This document shows positions 33,496-43,134 of a stretch of DNA of 64,000 nt, one piece after another; positions within the stretch are counted from its first letter, which is position 1, and every line of letters starts with the position of its first letter. The position numbers and the translations under genes are program-made. Source of the DNA: CAVVSD01 sp963750895 (GTDB lineage: Bacteria > Actinomycetota > Thermoleophilia > Solirubrobacterales > Solirubrobacteraceae); assembly GCA_963750895.1 (NCBI GenBank), contig CAVVSD010000008.1:1612001-1676000 (forward strand), written 5' to 3'. The notes below the pieces were generated by a model that was given only the letters and a program-made list of their open reading frames with translations, was not told the origin of the DNA and did not search any database.

Positions 33496-35409
33496 TCAGC
33501 GGATCCGCCGTCCCATGTCCTCGACGCCGTAGCCGCCGAGCGCCTCGACGGCGGCCCGGAACGCCGGCTGCTCGAGCAGCGCCCAGAGCGGGGCCATCAC
33601 GGGGTTCTCGAGCGTCTCCGCCATCAGCACCAGGTCGTAGGGCTCTCGGGTCACGGGCACGAAGCCGAGACCGAAGGCCCGCGCGGCGGCCATGACGCCG
33701 AGTCCGGCGTCGACCCGGCCCGCGGCGATCGCCGCAGCGACCGCCAGGTGGGTGTGCTCCTCGCGGGTGTAGCCGGACACGGCGTCGGGTTCGATCCCGA
33801 GCCGGCCCAGCTCGTGGTCGAGCAGCACGCGGGTCCCCGCGCCGCGCTGGCGGTTCACGTAGCGCACGTCGGATCGAGCGAGATCGTCGATCCCCGCGAT
33901 CGCCAGTGGGTTGTCCGCGGCGACGATGAGCCCCTGGTCGCGGTACACCAGCCGCACGATCGCGACGTCGTGCCCCTCCAGGACGCGGTCGACGTACGGG
34001 AGCGTGTACTCCCCGCTGGCCGGGTCGAGCAGGTGCGAGCCGGCGACGTGGCACAGCCCGTCGCGCAACGCGACGAGGCCTCCGAGCGACCCGACGTTCG
34101 ACGACGCGAGCGTCGCGCCCGGATCGGCGGCGCGGATCTCCGACGCGGCGAGGTCGAGCACCAGGTCGTGCGACCCCACCGCGAGGATCGTGCGGTCGAT
34201 CTCCGCGACGCCTCGGAGGAGCGCGATGTCGACCGTCTCACCCGCGTGATGGCCCTCCAACCCCGCGGGCACGACGAGGAGACCGTCGGCCCGCACGAGC
34301 GACGTCAGCACGCCGGCGCCGCGCGGCAGCGGCGTCGCGACGAGGTCGTCGCCGACGCGACCGAGCCGCACGCGCACCCAGTCGTCCATCCCCATCGGCG
34401 AGGCGAGCTTGCGCGCGACCCGCGCCCGGGCGCGCGGCTGCTCGGCCGGCGCCGCGCCCTCCAGGGACGACAGCAGCGGGGCGGCGAAGATGTCGAACGT
34501 CAGCGCAGCGGAGACGGGATAGCCCGGCGCTCCGAGGACGGGCGTGCCGTCGACCACGCCGAGGACGACCGGGTGGCCAGGACGCACCGCCACGCCGTGG
34601 ACCGCCAGCGTCCCCAACCGCGCGACGATGCTCGCCGTGTAGTCGTCTCGCCCGGCGCTCGACCCGGCACCGATGACGACGAGGTCCGCACGCGTCGCGG
34701 CGTCGCGCACGGCGGCGCCGATGGTCTCGGGGTCGTCGGGGAGGATCTCGCTGCGCCACGCCTCGCAGCCCGCTGCTTCGGCCTGCGCCGCGAGCATGAG
34801 CGAGTTCGTGTCGAGGATCACGCCCGGGGCGGGATCGGTGCCGACCGGCCGGATCTCGTCTCCGGTCGGCAGGACCGCGACCACGGGGCGGCGGCGGACG
34901 AGCACGTCGACGGCGCCCGCCGCGGCGGCAGCGGCCACGTCCACCGGCCGGAGCCGATGACCCTCCGGGAGGAGCAGCTCGGTGGCGCTGACGTCCTCGC
35001 CGATCGTGCGCACGTGCTGGTAGGGCGGAACCGCGCCGCGAACCTCGGCCCTCCGCTCGTCGTCGAGGTGCACGTGCTCGCGCATGACCACGGCGTCGAA
35101 GCCGTCCGGCAGCGGGTCGCCGGTGTCGACGACGACGTAGTCGCCAGGCTCGAGCGCGACCGGCGTGCTCTCGCTCGCCCCCACGGTCTCCGCGGCACGC
35201 ACGGCGATGCCATCCATGGCGGAGGCGTCGAAGGACGGCGACGAGCGCGTCGCCCAGACCGGTTCCGCGGTGACGCGGCCGACGGCTTCGTGCAACCCGA
35301 TGCGCACGGCCTCCACGCGCGGCGGGCAGCCGGCGGCGGCGCATGCCTCGCGCCAGGCGGCGAGCGCCTGGGCGGCCGGGACGTCGTGGATGAACGGGGT
35401 CGTCGACAT
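33496..35409 (-). CDS. MoeA-type molybdotransferase fused to periplasmic-binding-like domain
   Basis: A 637-residue protein. The first about 400 residues are MoeA-like (SFDASAMDGIAVRA, VLPTGDEIRPVG, GAPGYPVSAALTFD, where family members often have PGNP). Residues about 410-630 form a PBP-like domain (LAVGSHDLVLDLAA, SSNVGSLGGLVALRDG, GLGVMAAARAFGLGFVPV) like those that bind molybdate or tungstate or sense ligands in regulators. Such MoeA-PBP proteins are known next to molybdenum/tungsten enzymes; selecting or delivering the oxyanion is an inference. It is last in a seven-gene operon, coupled to the upstream moeA by TGATG. Confidence 0.85.
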   Translation of the reverse strand: MSTTPFIHDVPAAQALAAWREACAAAGCPPRVEAVRIGLHEAVGRVTAEPVWATRSSPSFDASAMDGIAVRAAETVGASESTPVALEPGDYVVVDTGDPLPDGFDAVVMREHVHLDDERRAEVRGAVPPYQHVRTIGEDVSATELLLPEGHRLRPVDVAAAAAAGAVDVLVRRRPVVAVLPTGDEIRPVGTDPAPGVILDTNSLMLAAQAEAAGCEAWRSEILPDDPETIGAAVRDAATRADLVVIGAGSSAGRDDYTASIVARLGTLAVHGVAVRPGHPVVLGVVDGTPVLGAPGYPVSAALTFDIFAAPLLSSLEGAAPAEQPRARARVARKLASPMGMDDWVRVRLGRVGDDLVATPLPRGAGVLTSLVRADGLLVVPAGLEGHHAGETVDIALLRGVAEIDRTILAVGSHDLVLDLAASEIRAADPGATLASSNVGSLGGLVALRDGLCHVAGSHLLDPASGEYTLPYVDRVLEGHDVAIVRLVYRDQGLIVAADNPLAIAGIDDLARSDVRYVNRQRGAGTRVLLDHELGRLGIEPDAVSGYTREEHTHLAVAAAIAAGRVDAGLGVMAAARAFGLGFVPVTREPYDLVLMAETLENPVMAPLWALLEQPAFRAAVEALGGYGVEDMGRRIR

Positions 35410-36647
35410 CAGGCGTAGAGCCTGACGTCGACCTCGGTGCCGCCCTGCAGCCCGGTGGCGTCGTCGGGCACGAGGAGGTAGCCGTCGGCCTCGGTCAGGA
35501 CGGTGAGCAGGGCGGAGGCGCCGAACAGCGGCGTCGCCACTCCGTCGCGCAGCGCGACCTGCACGATGTCCAGCCGGCCCGAGGCGGACGGCACGTCACG
35601 CGCCAGCCGGGCGCGCACGGTCGGCTCGGGGGCCTCCCGCGTGATCCCGCCGACCAGACGTACGAGCGGCATGCCGACGAGGCGGAACACCACGAGCGCG
35701 GAGCGCGGGTTGCCGGGCAGCCCGATCACGGGCACGCCGTCGCACTCGGCCAGGAGCGTGGGCTTTCCGGGGCGCAGCGCGATGCCGTGCGCCCAGATCC
35801 CGGGACCGCCCAGCCCGGCGACGACGGCGGCGGTCTCGTCCCGCGCGCCCACGGACGACCCGGCCGAGATCACGACCACGTCGCTGGACGCAACCGCGTC
35901 GCGCAACGCCCGGTCCAGCGCCGCACGGTCGTCCGGCACGATCCCGCGGGGGTCCGGCTCGCCGCCGGCGTCGCGGACGAGCGCGGCCAGCGCCGGCGCG
36001 GTCGCATCCCGTACCTGGCCGACCTCGAGTCTCGCGGTCGACGGATCGACCACCTCGTCGCCGGTCGAGACGATCGCCACCCGGGGGCGCGCGTGGACAC
36101 GCACCTGGGTGACGCCCGCCGCTGCCAGCAGCCCGAGGTCCTGCGCGCGCAGAGGGCGCCCCGCGCCGAGCAGCTCACCGCCCGCGCGAGCGTCCTCGTC
36201 GGCGCGGACCAACCCGTCACCGGGGGCGACCGGGCGCGTGACCTCGATCGTCCCCGGCATCGCCTCCTGCGTGTACTCGACCATGACGACCGCGTCCGCT
36301 CCGTCGGGGATCACGCCGCCTGTCGGCATCGCGATCGCGCTGCCGGGGGCCGCGGAGATCGCCGGGGCACGACCCATCTCGACGGCGCCGATGACGTCGA
36401 GCGGGCTCGGCAGGCCTTCCGAGGCGCCGTACGTGTCGGCCGCGCGCACGGCGAAGCCGTCGACCGTCGAACGGGCGAACCCGGGCAGGTCGTGCGGCGC
36501 CGCCACCGGCTCTGCCGGCACACGCCCGTGGGCATCCGCGAGCGGCACCGTCTCGACACGCGTGCGCCGTCCCGGACGGAAGCCTGCGAGCACCTCGGCC
36601 ACGGTCCGGACGGCGAAGAACTCCTTGTGGGTCGCCGGACCGGTCAC
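35409..36647 (-). CDS. moeA: Molybdopterin molybdenumtransferase MoeA
   Basis: A 412-residue protein inserting Mo (or W) into adenylylated molybdopterin. Motifs are STVDGFAVRAADT, MPTGGVIPDGADAVVMVE, VSTGDEV and LPGNPRSALVVFRL, and the C-terminal beta-barrel domain IV is present. Start is GTG 36647, six bases after the formate dehydrogenase stop. Together with the MoeA-PBP gene that follows it gives the operon two MoeA-type proteins, which may form separate Mo- and W-dedicated insertases; that split is inferred. Confidence 0.88.
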   Translation of the reverse strand: MTGPATHKEFFAVRTVAEVLAGFRPGRRTRVETVPLADAHGRVPAEPVAAPHDLPGFARSTVDGFAVRAADTYGASEGLPSPLDVIGAVEMGRAPAISAAPGSAIAMPTGGVIPDGADAVVMVEYTQEAMPGTIEVTRPVAPGDGLVRADEDARAGGELLGAGRPLRAQDLGLLAAAGVTQVRVHARPRVAIVSTGDEVVDPSTARLEVGQVRDATAPALAALVRDAGGEPDPRGIVPDDRAALDRALRDAVASSDVVVISAGSSVGARDETAAVVAGLGGPGIWAHGIALRPGKPTLLAECDGVPVIGLPGNPRSALVVFRLVGMPLVRLVGGITREAPEPTVRARLARDVPSASGRLDIVQVALRDGVATPLFGASALLTVLTEADGYLLVPDDATGLQGGTEVDVRLYA

Positions 36648-36653
36648 ACGCGG

Positions 36654-38376
36654 CTACGTCTCGGTGTCCTCGCGGTCCTTCGGGTGGGCGCGTGCCTCGG
36701 TGCCGCCGCGATCCATGCCGAGCACGCTGAGCACCGGGCCCAGCGCGACCTGCCCGAGACCGCAGATCGACGTCAGCCGCAGCGTCTCCTCGAGCTCGAT
36801 GATCTTCTGCGGGACGTCGTCGGCGCCCTTGCCCGCTGCGACGAGATCGCTGAGGATGGCGTGCGCCTTCGTCGAGCCCGCCCGGCAGGGGACGCACTTG
36901 CCGCAGGACTCGTTGCGGAAGAACCGCAGGACGTTGGTGCTCGCGGCGAGCAGGTCCGTGCCCTCCGCCATGACGATCACCGCACCGGAGCCGAGCATCG
37001 AGCCGGCCTCCTGCAGCGGCTTCCAGTCCAACGGCACGTCGAGGTGCTGCGCGCCGAGGAAGTTCGACGACGCGCCGCCGGGCTGGATCGCCCCGACCTC
37101 GCGCCCGTCCGTGACGCCGCCCGCCAGCTCGATGAGGTCGCGCGTCGTGGAGCCCGCAGGCACGCAGTAGGACGTCCGGCCGCTCGACGTGGCCCGAGAT
37201 CGCGAAGAACTTCAGCCCGGTCGCGCCGTTGATGCCCTGGTCCTTCCACCAGTCGGCGCCGCGCTCGAGGATCACGGGGACGTCGGCGAAGGTCTCGACC
37301 GAGTTCATGAGCGTCGGCTTGCCCCAGAGTCCGTAGAGCGCGGGGAACGGCGGCTTGTTGCGCGGCTCGCCGCGGTGGCCCTCCATGCACTCCAGCAGCG
37401 CCGACTCCTCGCCGAGGATGTAGCCGCCGGGGGAGGTGAAGATCTCGATCTGCAGCCGCCGGCCGGTGCCGCCGACGTCATCGCCGAGCAGGCCCCGCGC
37501 GCGCAGCGCGTCGATCTCCTTGCGCAGCACCTCCTCCTCGGGGCCGTACTCGTGGCGGATGAAGACCCAGCCCTCCTCCGAGCCGGTCACGAGCATCCCG
37601 AGCATCATGCCCTCGAGGACGAGGTGCGGCTGCTCGGCGAGGATCTGACGATCCTTGAAGGTGCCCGGCTCGGACTCGTCCGCGTTGCAGATCGTGTACT
37701 TGGGCTCGGGCTCCTGCGAGGCGACGGTCTCCCACTTCACGCCGGTCGGGAACCCGGCGCCGCCCATGCCGCGCAGGCCGGAGTCCTTCAGCGTCGCGAT
37801 GATCTCGTCGGAGCCCAGCTCGCCGTCCAGGGCGCGCCGGAACACGCGGTAGCGCTCCTCGCCGACGGCGTACGGGTCGTTCGGTCGGGACTCGCCGCTG
37901 CGCTCGAGCGCGGGCGTCTCGCCGTGCTCGCCGGCGCGCGCCGATGCGACGACCTCGTCGGCGTCGGCGAGCGCGATCGGGCGCTCGTCCACGGCCGCGG
38001 CCGGGGCGATGTCGCAACGCCCGAGGCACGAGACCTCGACGATCTCGATCTCCACGTCGTCGCCGTAGCGCGCCTTCGTCTCGGCGATGCGCTCGTCGGA
38101 GTCGTGCAGCCAGCAGGCGAGGTCGTGGCAGACCGCGAGCTGGACGGCCTTCGGCGGCGTCGTGCGGAAGTGGGGGTAGAACGAGATGAGCCCGCTGATC
38201 TCGTACAGCGGGCGGCGCACGTCGCGCGCCAACGCGACGAGCTCCTCGCGCGGCAGCCATCCGCAGCGCGCCTGGATCGCGTTGAGCGCCGGGATGAGGC
38301 TGGGGCCCGGGAACTTGCCCGCGCGGGCCTCCGTCCCCGGGTACTTGGGCTGGACGCGCATGCCGGGCGTGGCCAT
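36654..38376 (-). CDS. NAD-dependent formate dehydrogenase beta, fused gamma/beta, one frameshift
   Basis: Diaphorase subunit. Residues 1-155 are NuoE/FdsG-like with a [2Fe-2S] ligand set (VCHDLACWL and SCLGRCD). The rest is NuoF/FdsB-like: FMN/NADH site (GLRGMGGAGFPTGVKW, CNADESEPGTFKDR) and a C-terminal [4Fe-4S] motif (ESCGKCVPCRAGS, distal Cys in SICGLG). The frame changes near 37165 between ISGHVERP and VPAGSTTRDLIELAGG; repaired length about 574. Partner of the alpha subunit encoded just upstream (TGATG overlap). It passes electrons from formate to NAD+, and could also serve the neighbouring aldehyde oxidoreductase. Confidence 0.85.
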
Positions 38377-41267
38377 CAGGCACCCTCGCGCGCGGACACC
38401 GGCTCGTGCAGCGACGCGCCGCCTGCGCGCTCGATGCTCACCGCGCAGAACTTGAACTCGGGGATCTTCCCCGTGGGGTCGATCTCGTCGATCGTCAGGA
38501 GGTTGGCCGCCGCCTCACGGAAGTGGAACGGCATGAAGCACGTGCCGGGCGTGTCGCGGTGCGACAGCCGCACGCGCGTCTCGATCGTCCCGCGACGCGA
38601 GCTGATGCGGACGAAGTCGCCGTCCCTGACGCCCATCTCCTCGGCGTCGCCCGGGTTCATGAACACGTACGGGTCGGGCTGGATCGCGTCGAGCGCGAAC
38701 GAGCGCCGGGTCATCGACCCGGTGTGCCAGTGCTCCAGCAGCCGGCCCGTGTTCAGGATGAACGGGTACTCGTCCGACGGCAGCTCCTTCGCCGGCAGCC
38801 ACTCCGCGGGCACGAGGTGTGCGAGCCCGTCGTCGGTGCCGAAGCGCTCGTCGAAGAGCACGACGGTGCCGTCGCTGTGGGCCGGATCGGAGTTCGGGTA
38901 CAGCTTGCCGGTGAGGCCCAGGTTGTCGTAGCTCAGGCCGCCGTAGTTGGGCATGACCGACACGAGCTCGTCGAAGATCTCGCTCGGGTGCGAGTAGTCC
39001 ATCGGCAGCCCGACGCGGTTCGAGATGTCCTGGATGATCTGCCAGTCCGCACGAGCCTGGCCGCGGGGCTCGAGCACCTTGCGACCCAGCTGCACGCGAC
39101 GGTCGGTGTTCGTGTACGTGCCGTCCTTCTCCATGAAGGTCGTCGCCGGCAGGATCACGTCGGCGAACTCGGCGGTCTCGGTCAGGAAGATGTCCTGGAC
39201 GACGAGGAAGTCCAGTGAGCTCAGCGCCTTGCGGACCTTGTTGATGTTCGGGTCCGACAGGAACGGGTTCTCGCCCATCATGTACATCCCGCGGACGCTC
39301 CCGTGCAGCGCCGCGCCGACGATCTCGGTGACCGTCAGCCCGCGGTTGGGGTCGAGCTCGCGACCCCACTTCTCCTCGAAGCGCTCGCGCACGCCCTCCG
39401 CATCCACCGGCTGGTAGTCCGGATAGAACATCGGGATCAGGCCGGCGTCCGAGGCGCCCTGCACGTTGTTCTGACCGCGCAGCGGGTGCAGCCCGGTGCC
39501 CTGCTTGCCGACGTTCCCGGTGATCGAGCACATCGCGATGAGGCACCGCGCGTTGTCGGTGCCCGTCGTGTGCTGCGAGATGCCCATGCCCCAGTAGATG
39601 ACGCCGGCGCCCGCCTCACCCCAGACGCGGGCGACGAGGCGGATCTGGTCGGCGTCGATGCCCGTGATCTGCTCGACGCGCTCCGGCGTGTACTCGCGCA
39701 GGAGCTTCGCCAGCTCGCCGTAGCCCGACGTCCGCGAGGCGATGAACTCGCGGTCCACGAGGCCGAGCTTGATGACCTCGTGCATGACGCCGTTGTAGAA
39801 CGCGACGTCGGTGCCGGGCTTGATCTGGCAGTAGATGTCCGCGTGGTCGGCGATCCGCTCGCGGCGGGGGTCGACCACGATGAGCTTCGTGCCGCGACGG
39901 CGCGCCTGCTTGAAGAACGACGACGCGACGGGGTGGTTCGCGGTCGTGTTCGTCCCGGCGAGGATCGCGACGTCCGCGTTGATGACATCGCCGTAGGTCG
40001 TCGACACCGCACCGGAGCCGACACCCTCGAACAGCGCCGCGACGCTCGACGCGTGGCACAGGCGTGTGCAGTGGTCGATGTTGTTCGTGCCGAAGCCCGC
40101 GCGGATGAGCTTCTGGAAGAGGTAGGCCTCCTCGTTGGAGCACTTCGCGGAGCCGAACCCGGCGATCGACCCAGGGCCGCTCTCCGTGTGGATCTGCTTG
40201 AGCTTCGAGGCGGCGAGGTCCAGCGCCTCCTCCCACGTGGCCTCGCGGAAGTGCGGCAGGACCTCGTCGTAGTCCACGAGCCCGCCAGGCTTCTTCTTCC
40301 CCCCGCCGCGGGCGCCGCTCTCGCCGCGCACGTCCGTGCTCAGCGGGCCCTTCGGGTAGCTCGACTCACGTCGGATCAACGGCACCGCGAGGCGCTGCTC
40401 GGAGAAGGAGTAGTCCCAGCCGTAGCGACCCTTGACGCACAGACGGCTGTGCGAGCCCGGCTGCGGGCGGCCGTCGGCGTAGGCGATCTGCTCGCGCTCG
40501 TCGTCGACGTTGAAGGTGAGCGCACAGCCGACGCCGCAGTACGGGCAGACCGTGTCGACCTGCCGCAGCTCCTCGCGCGGGCGGATCGGGACGTTGTTGA
40601 TCGGCTTGTTGGTCAGCGCGCCGGTCGGGCAGGCGGCGACGCACTCGCCGCACGTCACGCAGGACGACTCGCCCATCGGGTCGTCGAGGTCGAAGGCGAT
40701 GCGCGTGTCGTAGCCCTTGAGGACGCGGCCGATGACGTCGTTGCCCTGGATGTCGTCGCACGCGCGGACGCAGCGATCGCAGAGGATGCACGCGTCGTGG
40801 TTGACGGAGATGACCGGGTTGGAGTGGTCCTCGCCGCGGCCGAGGCCGCGCGGGACCGGCGTCTCCTCCTGCTGGACGCCGTAGCGGCGCACGAGGACGA
40901 GCAGCTCGTTGTCGGCGGTCGTGATCTCCTTCGGATCCTCGGCGATCGGCGGCTGGTCGACGAGCAGGAGCTCGGTCAGCTGCGCGCGGTTGCGCTCGAG
41001 CTCCGGCGTGGCGGTCTTGACCTCCATCCCGTCCTCGCACGGCCGGACGCACGACGCCGCGTAGACGCGGGCGCCGACGTCGACGACGCACAGCCGGCAG
41101 ACGCCGACCGGGTCGTACCGCTCGTCGTGACACAGGACGGGGATCTCGATCCCGGCGTCCTTGGCCGCCTGCCAGATCGTCGTGCCTTCCGGGACCGTCA
41201 GGTCCCGCCCGTCGATCGTGAGACTGACGGTGCGGATCTCGGTTGGTGCGGGGGTGGAGATGGCCAC
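38376..41267 (-). CDS. NAD-dependent formate dehydrogenase alpha (FdsA-like)
   Basis: A 963-residue Mo/W-bis-MGD oxidoreductase, intact, close to the length of soluble FdsA enzymes. In order: a NuoG-like N-terminal [2Fe-2S] domain (Cys46, 57, 60, 73), two ferredoxin-type clusters (CILCDRCVRAC and CVTCGECVAAC), the enzyme's own [4Fe-4S] site (CPYCGVGC with a distal Cys in RLCVKG), and the catalytic domain, where RLCHASSV supplies Cys rather than selenocysteine as metal ligand. The C-terminal domain contains LNTGRLLEHWHTGSMTRRS. It oxidises formate to CO2. It follows the AOR gene by 21 bases and overlaps the beta gene. Confidence 0.92.
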   Translation of the reverse strand: MAISTPAPTEIRTVSLTIDGRDLTVPEGTTIWQAAKDAGIEIPVLCHDERYDPVGVCRLCVVDVGARVYAASCVRPCEDGMEVKTATPELERNRAQLTELLLVDQPPIAEDPKEITTADNELLVLVRRYGVQQEETPVPRGLGRGEDHSNPVISVNHDACILCDRCVRACDDIQGNDVIGRVLKGYDTRIAFDLDDPMGESSCVTCGECVAACPTGALTNKPINNVPIRPREELRQVDTVCPYCGVGCALTFNVDDEREQIAYADGRPQPGSHSRLCVKGRYGWDYSFSEQRLAVPLIRRESSYPKGPLSTDVRGESGARGGGKKKPGGLVDYDEVLPHFREATWEEALDLAASKLKQIHTESGPGSIAGFGSAKCSNEEAYLFQKLIRAGFGTNNIDHCTRLCHASSVAALFEGVGSGAVSTTYGDVINADVAILAGTNTTANHPVASSFFKQARRRGTKLIVVDPRRERIADHADIYCQIKPGTDVAFYNGVMHEVIKLGLVDREFIASRTSGYGELAKLLREYTPERVEQITGIDADQIRLVARVWGEAGAGVIYWGMGISQHTTGTDNARCLIAMCSITGNVGKQGTGLHPLRGQNNVQGASDAGLIPMFYPDYQPVDAEGVRERFEEKWGRELDPNRGLTVTEIVGAALHGSVRGMYMMGENPFLSDPNINKVRKALSSLDFLVVQDIFLTETAEFADVILPATTFMEKDGTYTNTDRRVQLGRKVLEPRGQARADWQIIQDISNRVGLPMDYSHPSEIFDELVSVMPNYGGLSYDNLGLTGKLYPNSDPAHSDGTVVLFDERFGTDDGLAHLVPAEWLPAKELPSDEYPFILNTGRLLEHWHTGSMTRRSFALDAIQPDPYVFMNPGDAEEMGVRDGDFVRISSRRGTIETRVRLSHRDTPGTCFMPFHFREAAANLLTIDEIDPTGKIPEFKFCAVSIERAGGASLHEPVSAREGA

Positions 41268-41288
41268 GGTGCGCCTCGCACCTCCTGT

Positions 41289-43118
41289 TCAGTGGACCAG
41301 ATCGGTCGTATGCATATTACGGGCCGCTGCCCCGAGCCGCAGGTCCTCGGTCTGGGCTTCGGCGAGCCCACCCGAGGGGTCGAGCCCACGCGCCTCGTAG
41401 TACCCGGCGATCATCGCGTCGAGCCGCTCGCGCGTGAGCACGGCCTCGCGACCGGACGAGACCTCGAGCGTCTCGGTCAGCAGCCGCTCCGGCAGACCGT
41501 CGTCCGAGCGCGTCCAGCCCTCGCGGGCGTTGAACGCGCGCTTGGCGAGCACGATGCGGCGCGCGGTCGCCTCCAGCTCGGGGCCGTCGACGTCCCAGCC
41601 GGTCACGCTGCCGAGCAGGGCCGCCCATTCCGGGAAGGGGTCCTCGAAGACGCCGCGCAGGAACTTGCAGAGGATGAGCGAGTCCATGACCGCCGCGCGG
41701 TCCTCGGTCTCGATCGCCGCCACGACGTGCGGCTCGCCGCCCTCGAGGCGGTCGAAGCGCCCGGACAGATCGGCCTCGTAGGCGCCCGAGCGGTTGTGGT
41801 CGGCGCCCCGCGCGTTGACGGCCAGCCCGAGCGCCATCGCCTGCAGGGTGCGGGGCTCGTAGCCCGGCAGCTCCAGGCCCTTCACCTGCGGTGCGAACGC
41901 CTCGGAGCCCTGGCCGACGACCCGTGCTGCGGCGCGGGACCCCTCGGCCAGCAGCGCGCCGAGCCCCTCGCGCGCGCCGATCTCGTCGATCGCGCGCAGG
42001 AGCGCGTCCGCGTCGCCGAAGCGCAGCCACGGCGCGTCGATCAGACCGCGCTCGGCGCACTCCATGGCCCAGGCGATCGTCCCGCCGGCGGAGATGGTGT
42101 CGAGACCGAGGTCGTCGCAGCGGCCGCTCGCCTCCAGCACGGCATCCGGGTCCGACACGGCGCACATCGGGCCGAGGGCGAACACGTTCTCGTACTCCAC
42201 GCGCGTCTTGCGCCCGCCGGCGCCCTTGTAGATGTGCTCGCAGCCGATCGAGCACGAGGCGCAGCTGTCGCGGGCGACGCCACGGGCCTCGGCCAGGTCC
42301 TCCGCGGCGAGTGCCGGCGCCTCGGCGAACGTGGCGGCCTGGAAGTTGCGGGTCGGCAGCGTGGCGATGGCGTTGAACGCGAGCAGGTTGGCCAGCGTGC
42401 CGAGCTCGCGGTACTTCGCGGTCGCGGGACCGAACGAGCGGGCGCGCAGATCGCGTGCCGCGGCCAGCACGGCAGGCGGGTCGGCCGGTGCGACCTTCAT
42501 CGACGGGCGGACCGCGATCGCCTTGATGAGCTTCGAGCCGAGCACCGCGCCGAGGCCGCCGCGACCGGCGTGGCGGCCGTCGTGGGAGACGGTCGCGTAC
42601 TTCACGAGGCGCTCGCCCGCGGGGCCGATCGAGGCGACGCGCCACGCCTTGCCGAGGCGCTCGCGCAGCCGTGTCTCCGCGTCGGCCGCCGAGAGCCCCC
42701 AGAGGTCGCCGGCGGGTTCGAGCCGCGCGCCGTCGCCGTCGATCACCAGGACCGAGGGCTCGTCGCATGCGCCGCGGACGACGATCGCGTCGTTGCCGGT
42801 GAGCTTGCCCGCGATCGCGAAGTGGCTCGACGCGAGCGCGTCGTTGAGCATGCCGGTCAGCGGTGACTTGGCCACGACGGCGAACTTCGCGCTCGTCGTC
42901 AGCGGCGTGCCGACGAGCGGGGAGAAGCAGAAGGCGATCGGGGCGTCGGGGCCGAGCGGATCGACTCCCGTCGGCGCGAGCCGGTGCATGAGCCAGGCGC
43001 CGAGGCCGGCGCCGCCGATGTAGCCCCGCAGGATCTCGTCGGGCAGGGGCAGCGTCTCCGTCGTCGCGTCCGTCACGTCGACGACGAGGGCGCGCCCGAA
43101 GTACCCGCCGGGTGCCAT
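41289..43118 (-). CDS. Aldehyde:ferredoxin oxidoreductase (tungsten-type)
   Basis: A 609-residue AOR-family enzyme oxidising aldehydes to acids with a pterin cofactor normally holding tungsten. N-terminal GYFGRALVVDVTD and GYIGGAGLGAWLM are family signatures; the [4Fe-4S] ligands lie in SCASCSIGCEHIYKG, with the distant Cys in LILCKF; the two pterin-binding segments (for example LGLDTISAGGTIAWAMECAE) are present. AOR is known mostly from archaea and anaerobes, so its presence here with an NAD-linked diaphorase suggests use in a facultative or aerobic setting. It precedes the formate dehydrogenase by 21 bases. Confidence 0.88.
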   Translation of the reverse strand: MAPGGYFGRALVVDVTDATTETLPLPDEILRGYIGGAGLGAWLMHRLAPTGVDPLGPDAPIAFCFSPLVGTPLTTSAKFAVVAKSPLTGMLNDALASSHFAIAGKLTGNDAIVVRGACDEPSVLVIDGDGARLEPAGDLWGLSAADAETRLRERLGKAWRVASIGPAGERLVKYATVSHDGRHAGRGGLGAVLGSKLIKAIAVRPSMKVAPADPPAVLAAARDLRARSFGPATAKYRELGTLANLLAFNAIATLPTRNFQAATFAEAPALAAEDLAEARGVARDSCASCSIGCEHIYKGAGGRKTRVEYENVFALGPMCAVSDPDAVLEASGRCDDLGLDTISAGGTIAWAMECAERGLIDAPWLRFGDADALLRAIDEIGAREGLGALLAEGSRAAARVVGQGSEAFAPQVKGLELPGYEPRTLQAMALGLAVNARGADHNRSGAYEADLSGRFDRLEGGEPHVVAAIETEDRAAVMDSLILCKFLRGVFEDPFPEWAALLGSVTGWDVDGPELEATARRIVLAKRAFNAREGWTRSDDGLPERLLTETLEVSSGREAVLTRERLDAMIAGYYEARGLDPSGGLAEAQTEDLRLGAAARNMHTTDLVH

Positions 43119-43134
43119 GCCTTCAGGGTAGGGC

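Noticed and set aside
39303..42866. Very long forward open frame opposite the FDH alpha and AOR genes
   Set aside because: It is antisense to two conserved enzymes with full motif sets; its product is a low-complexity Arg/Val/Asp-rich sequence typical of GC-rich shadow frames.
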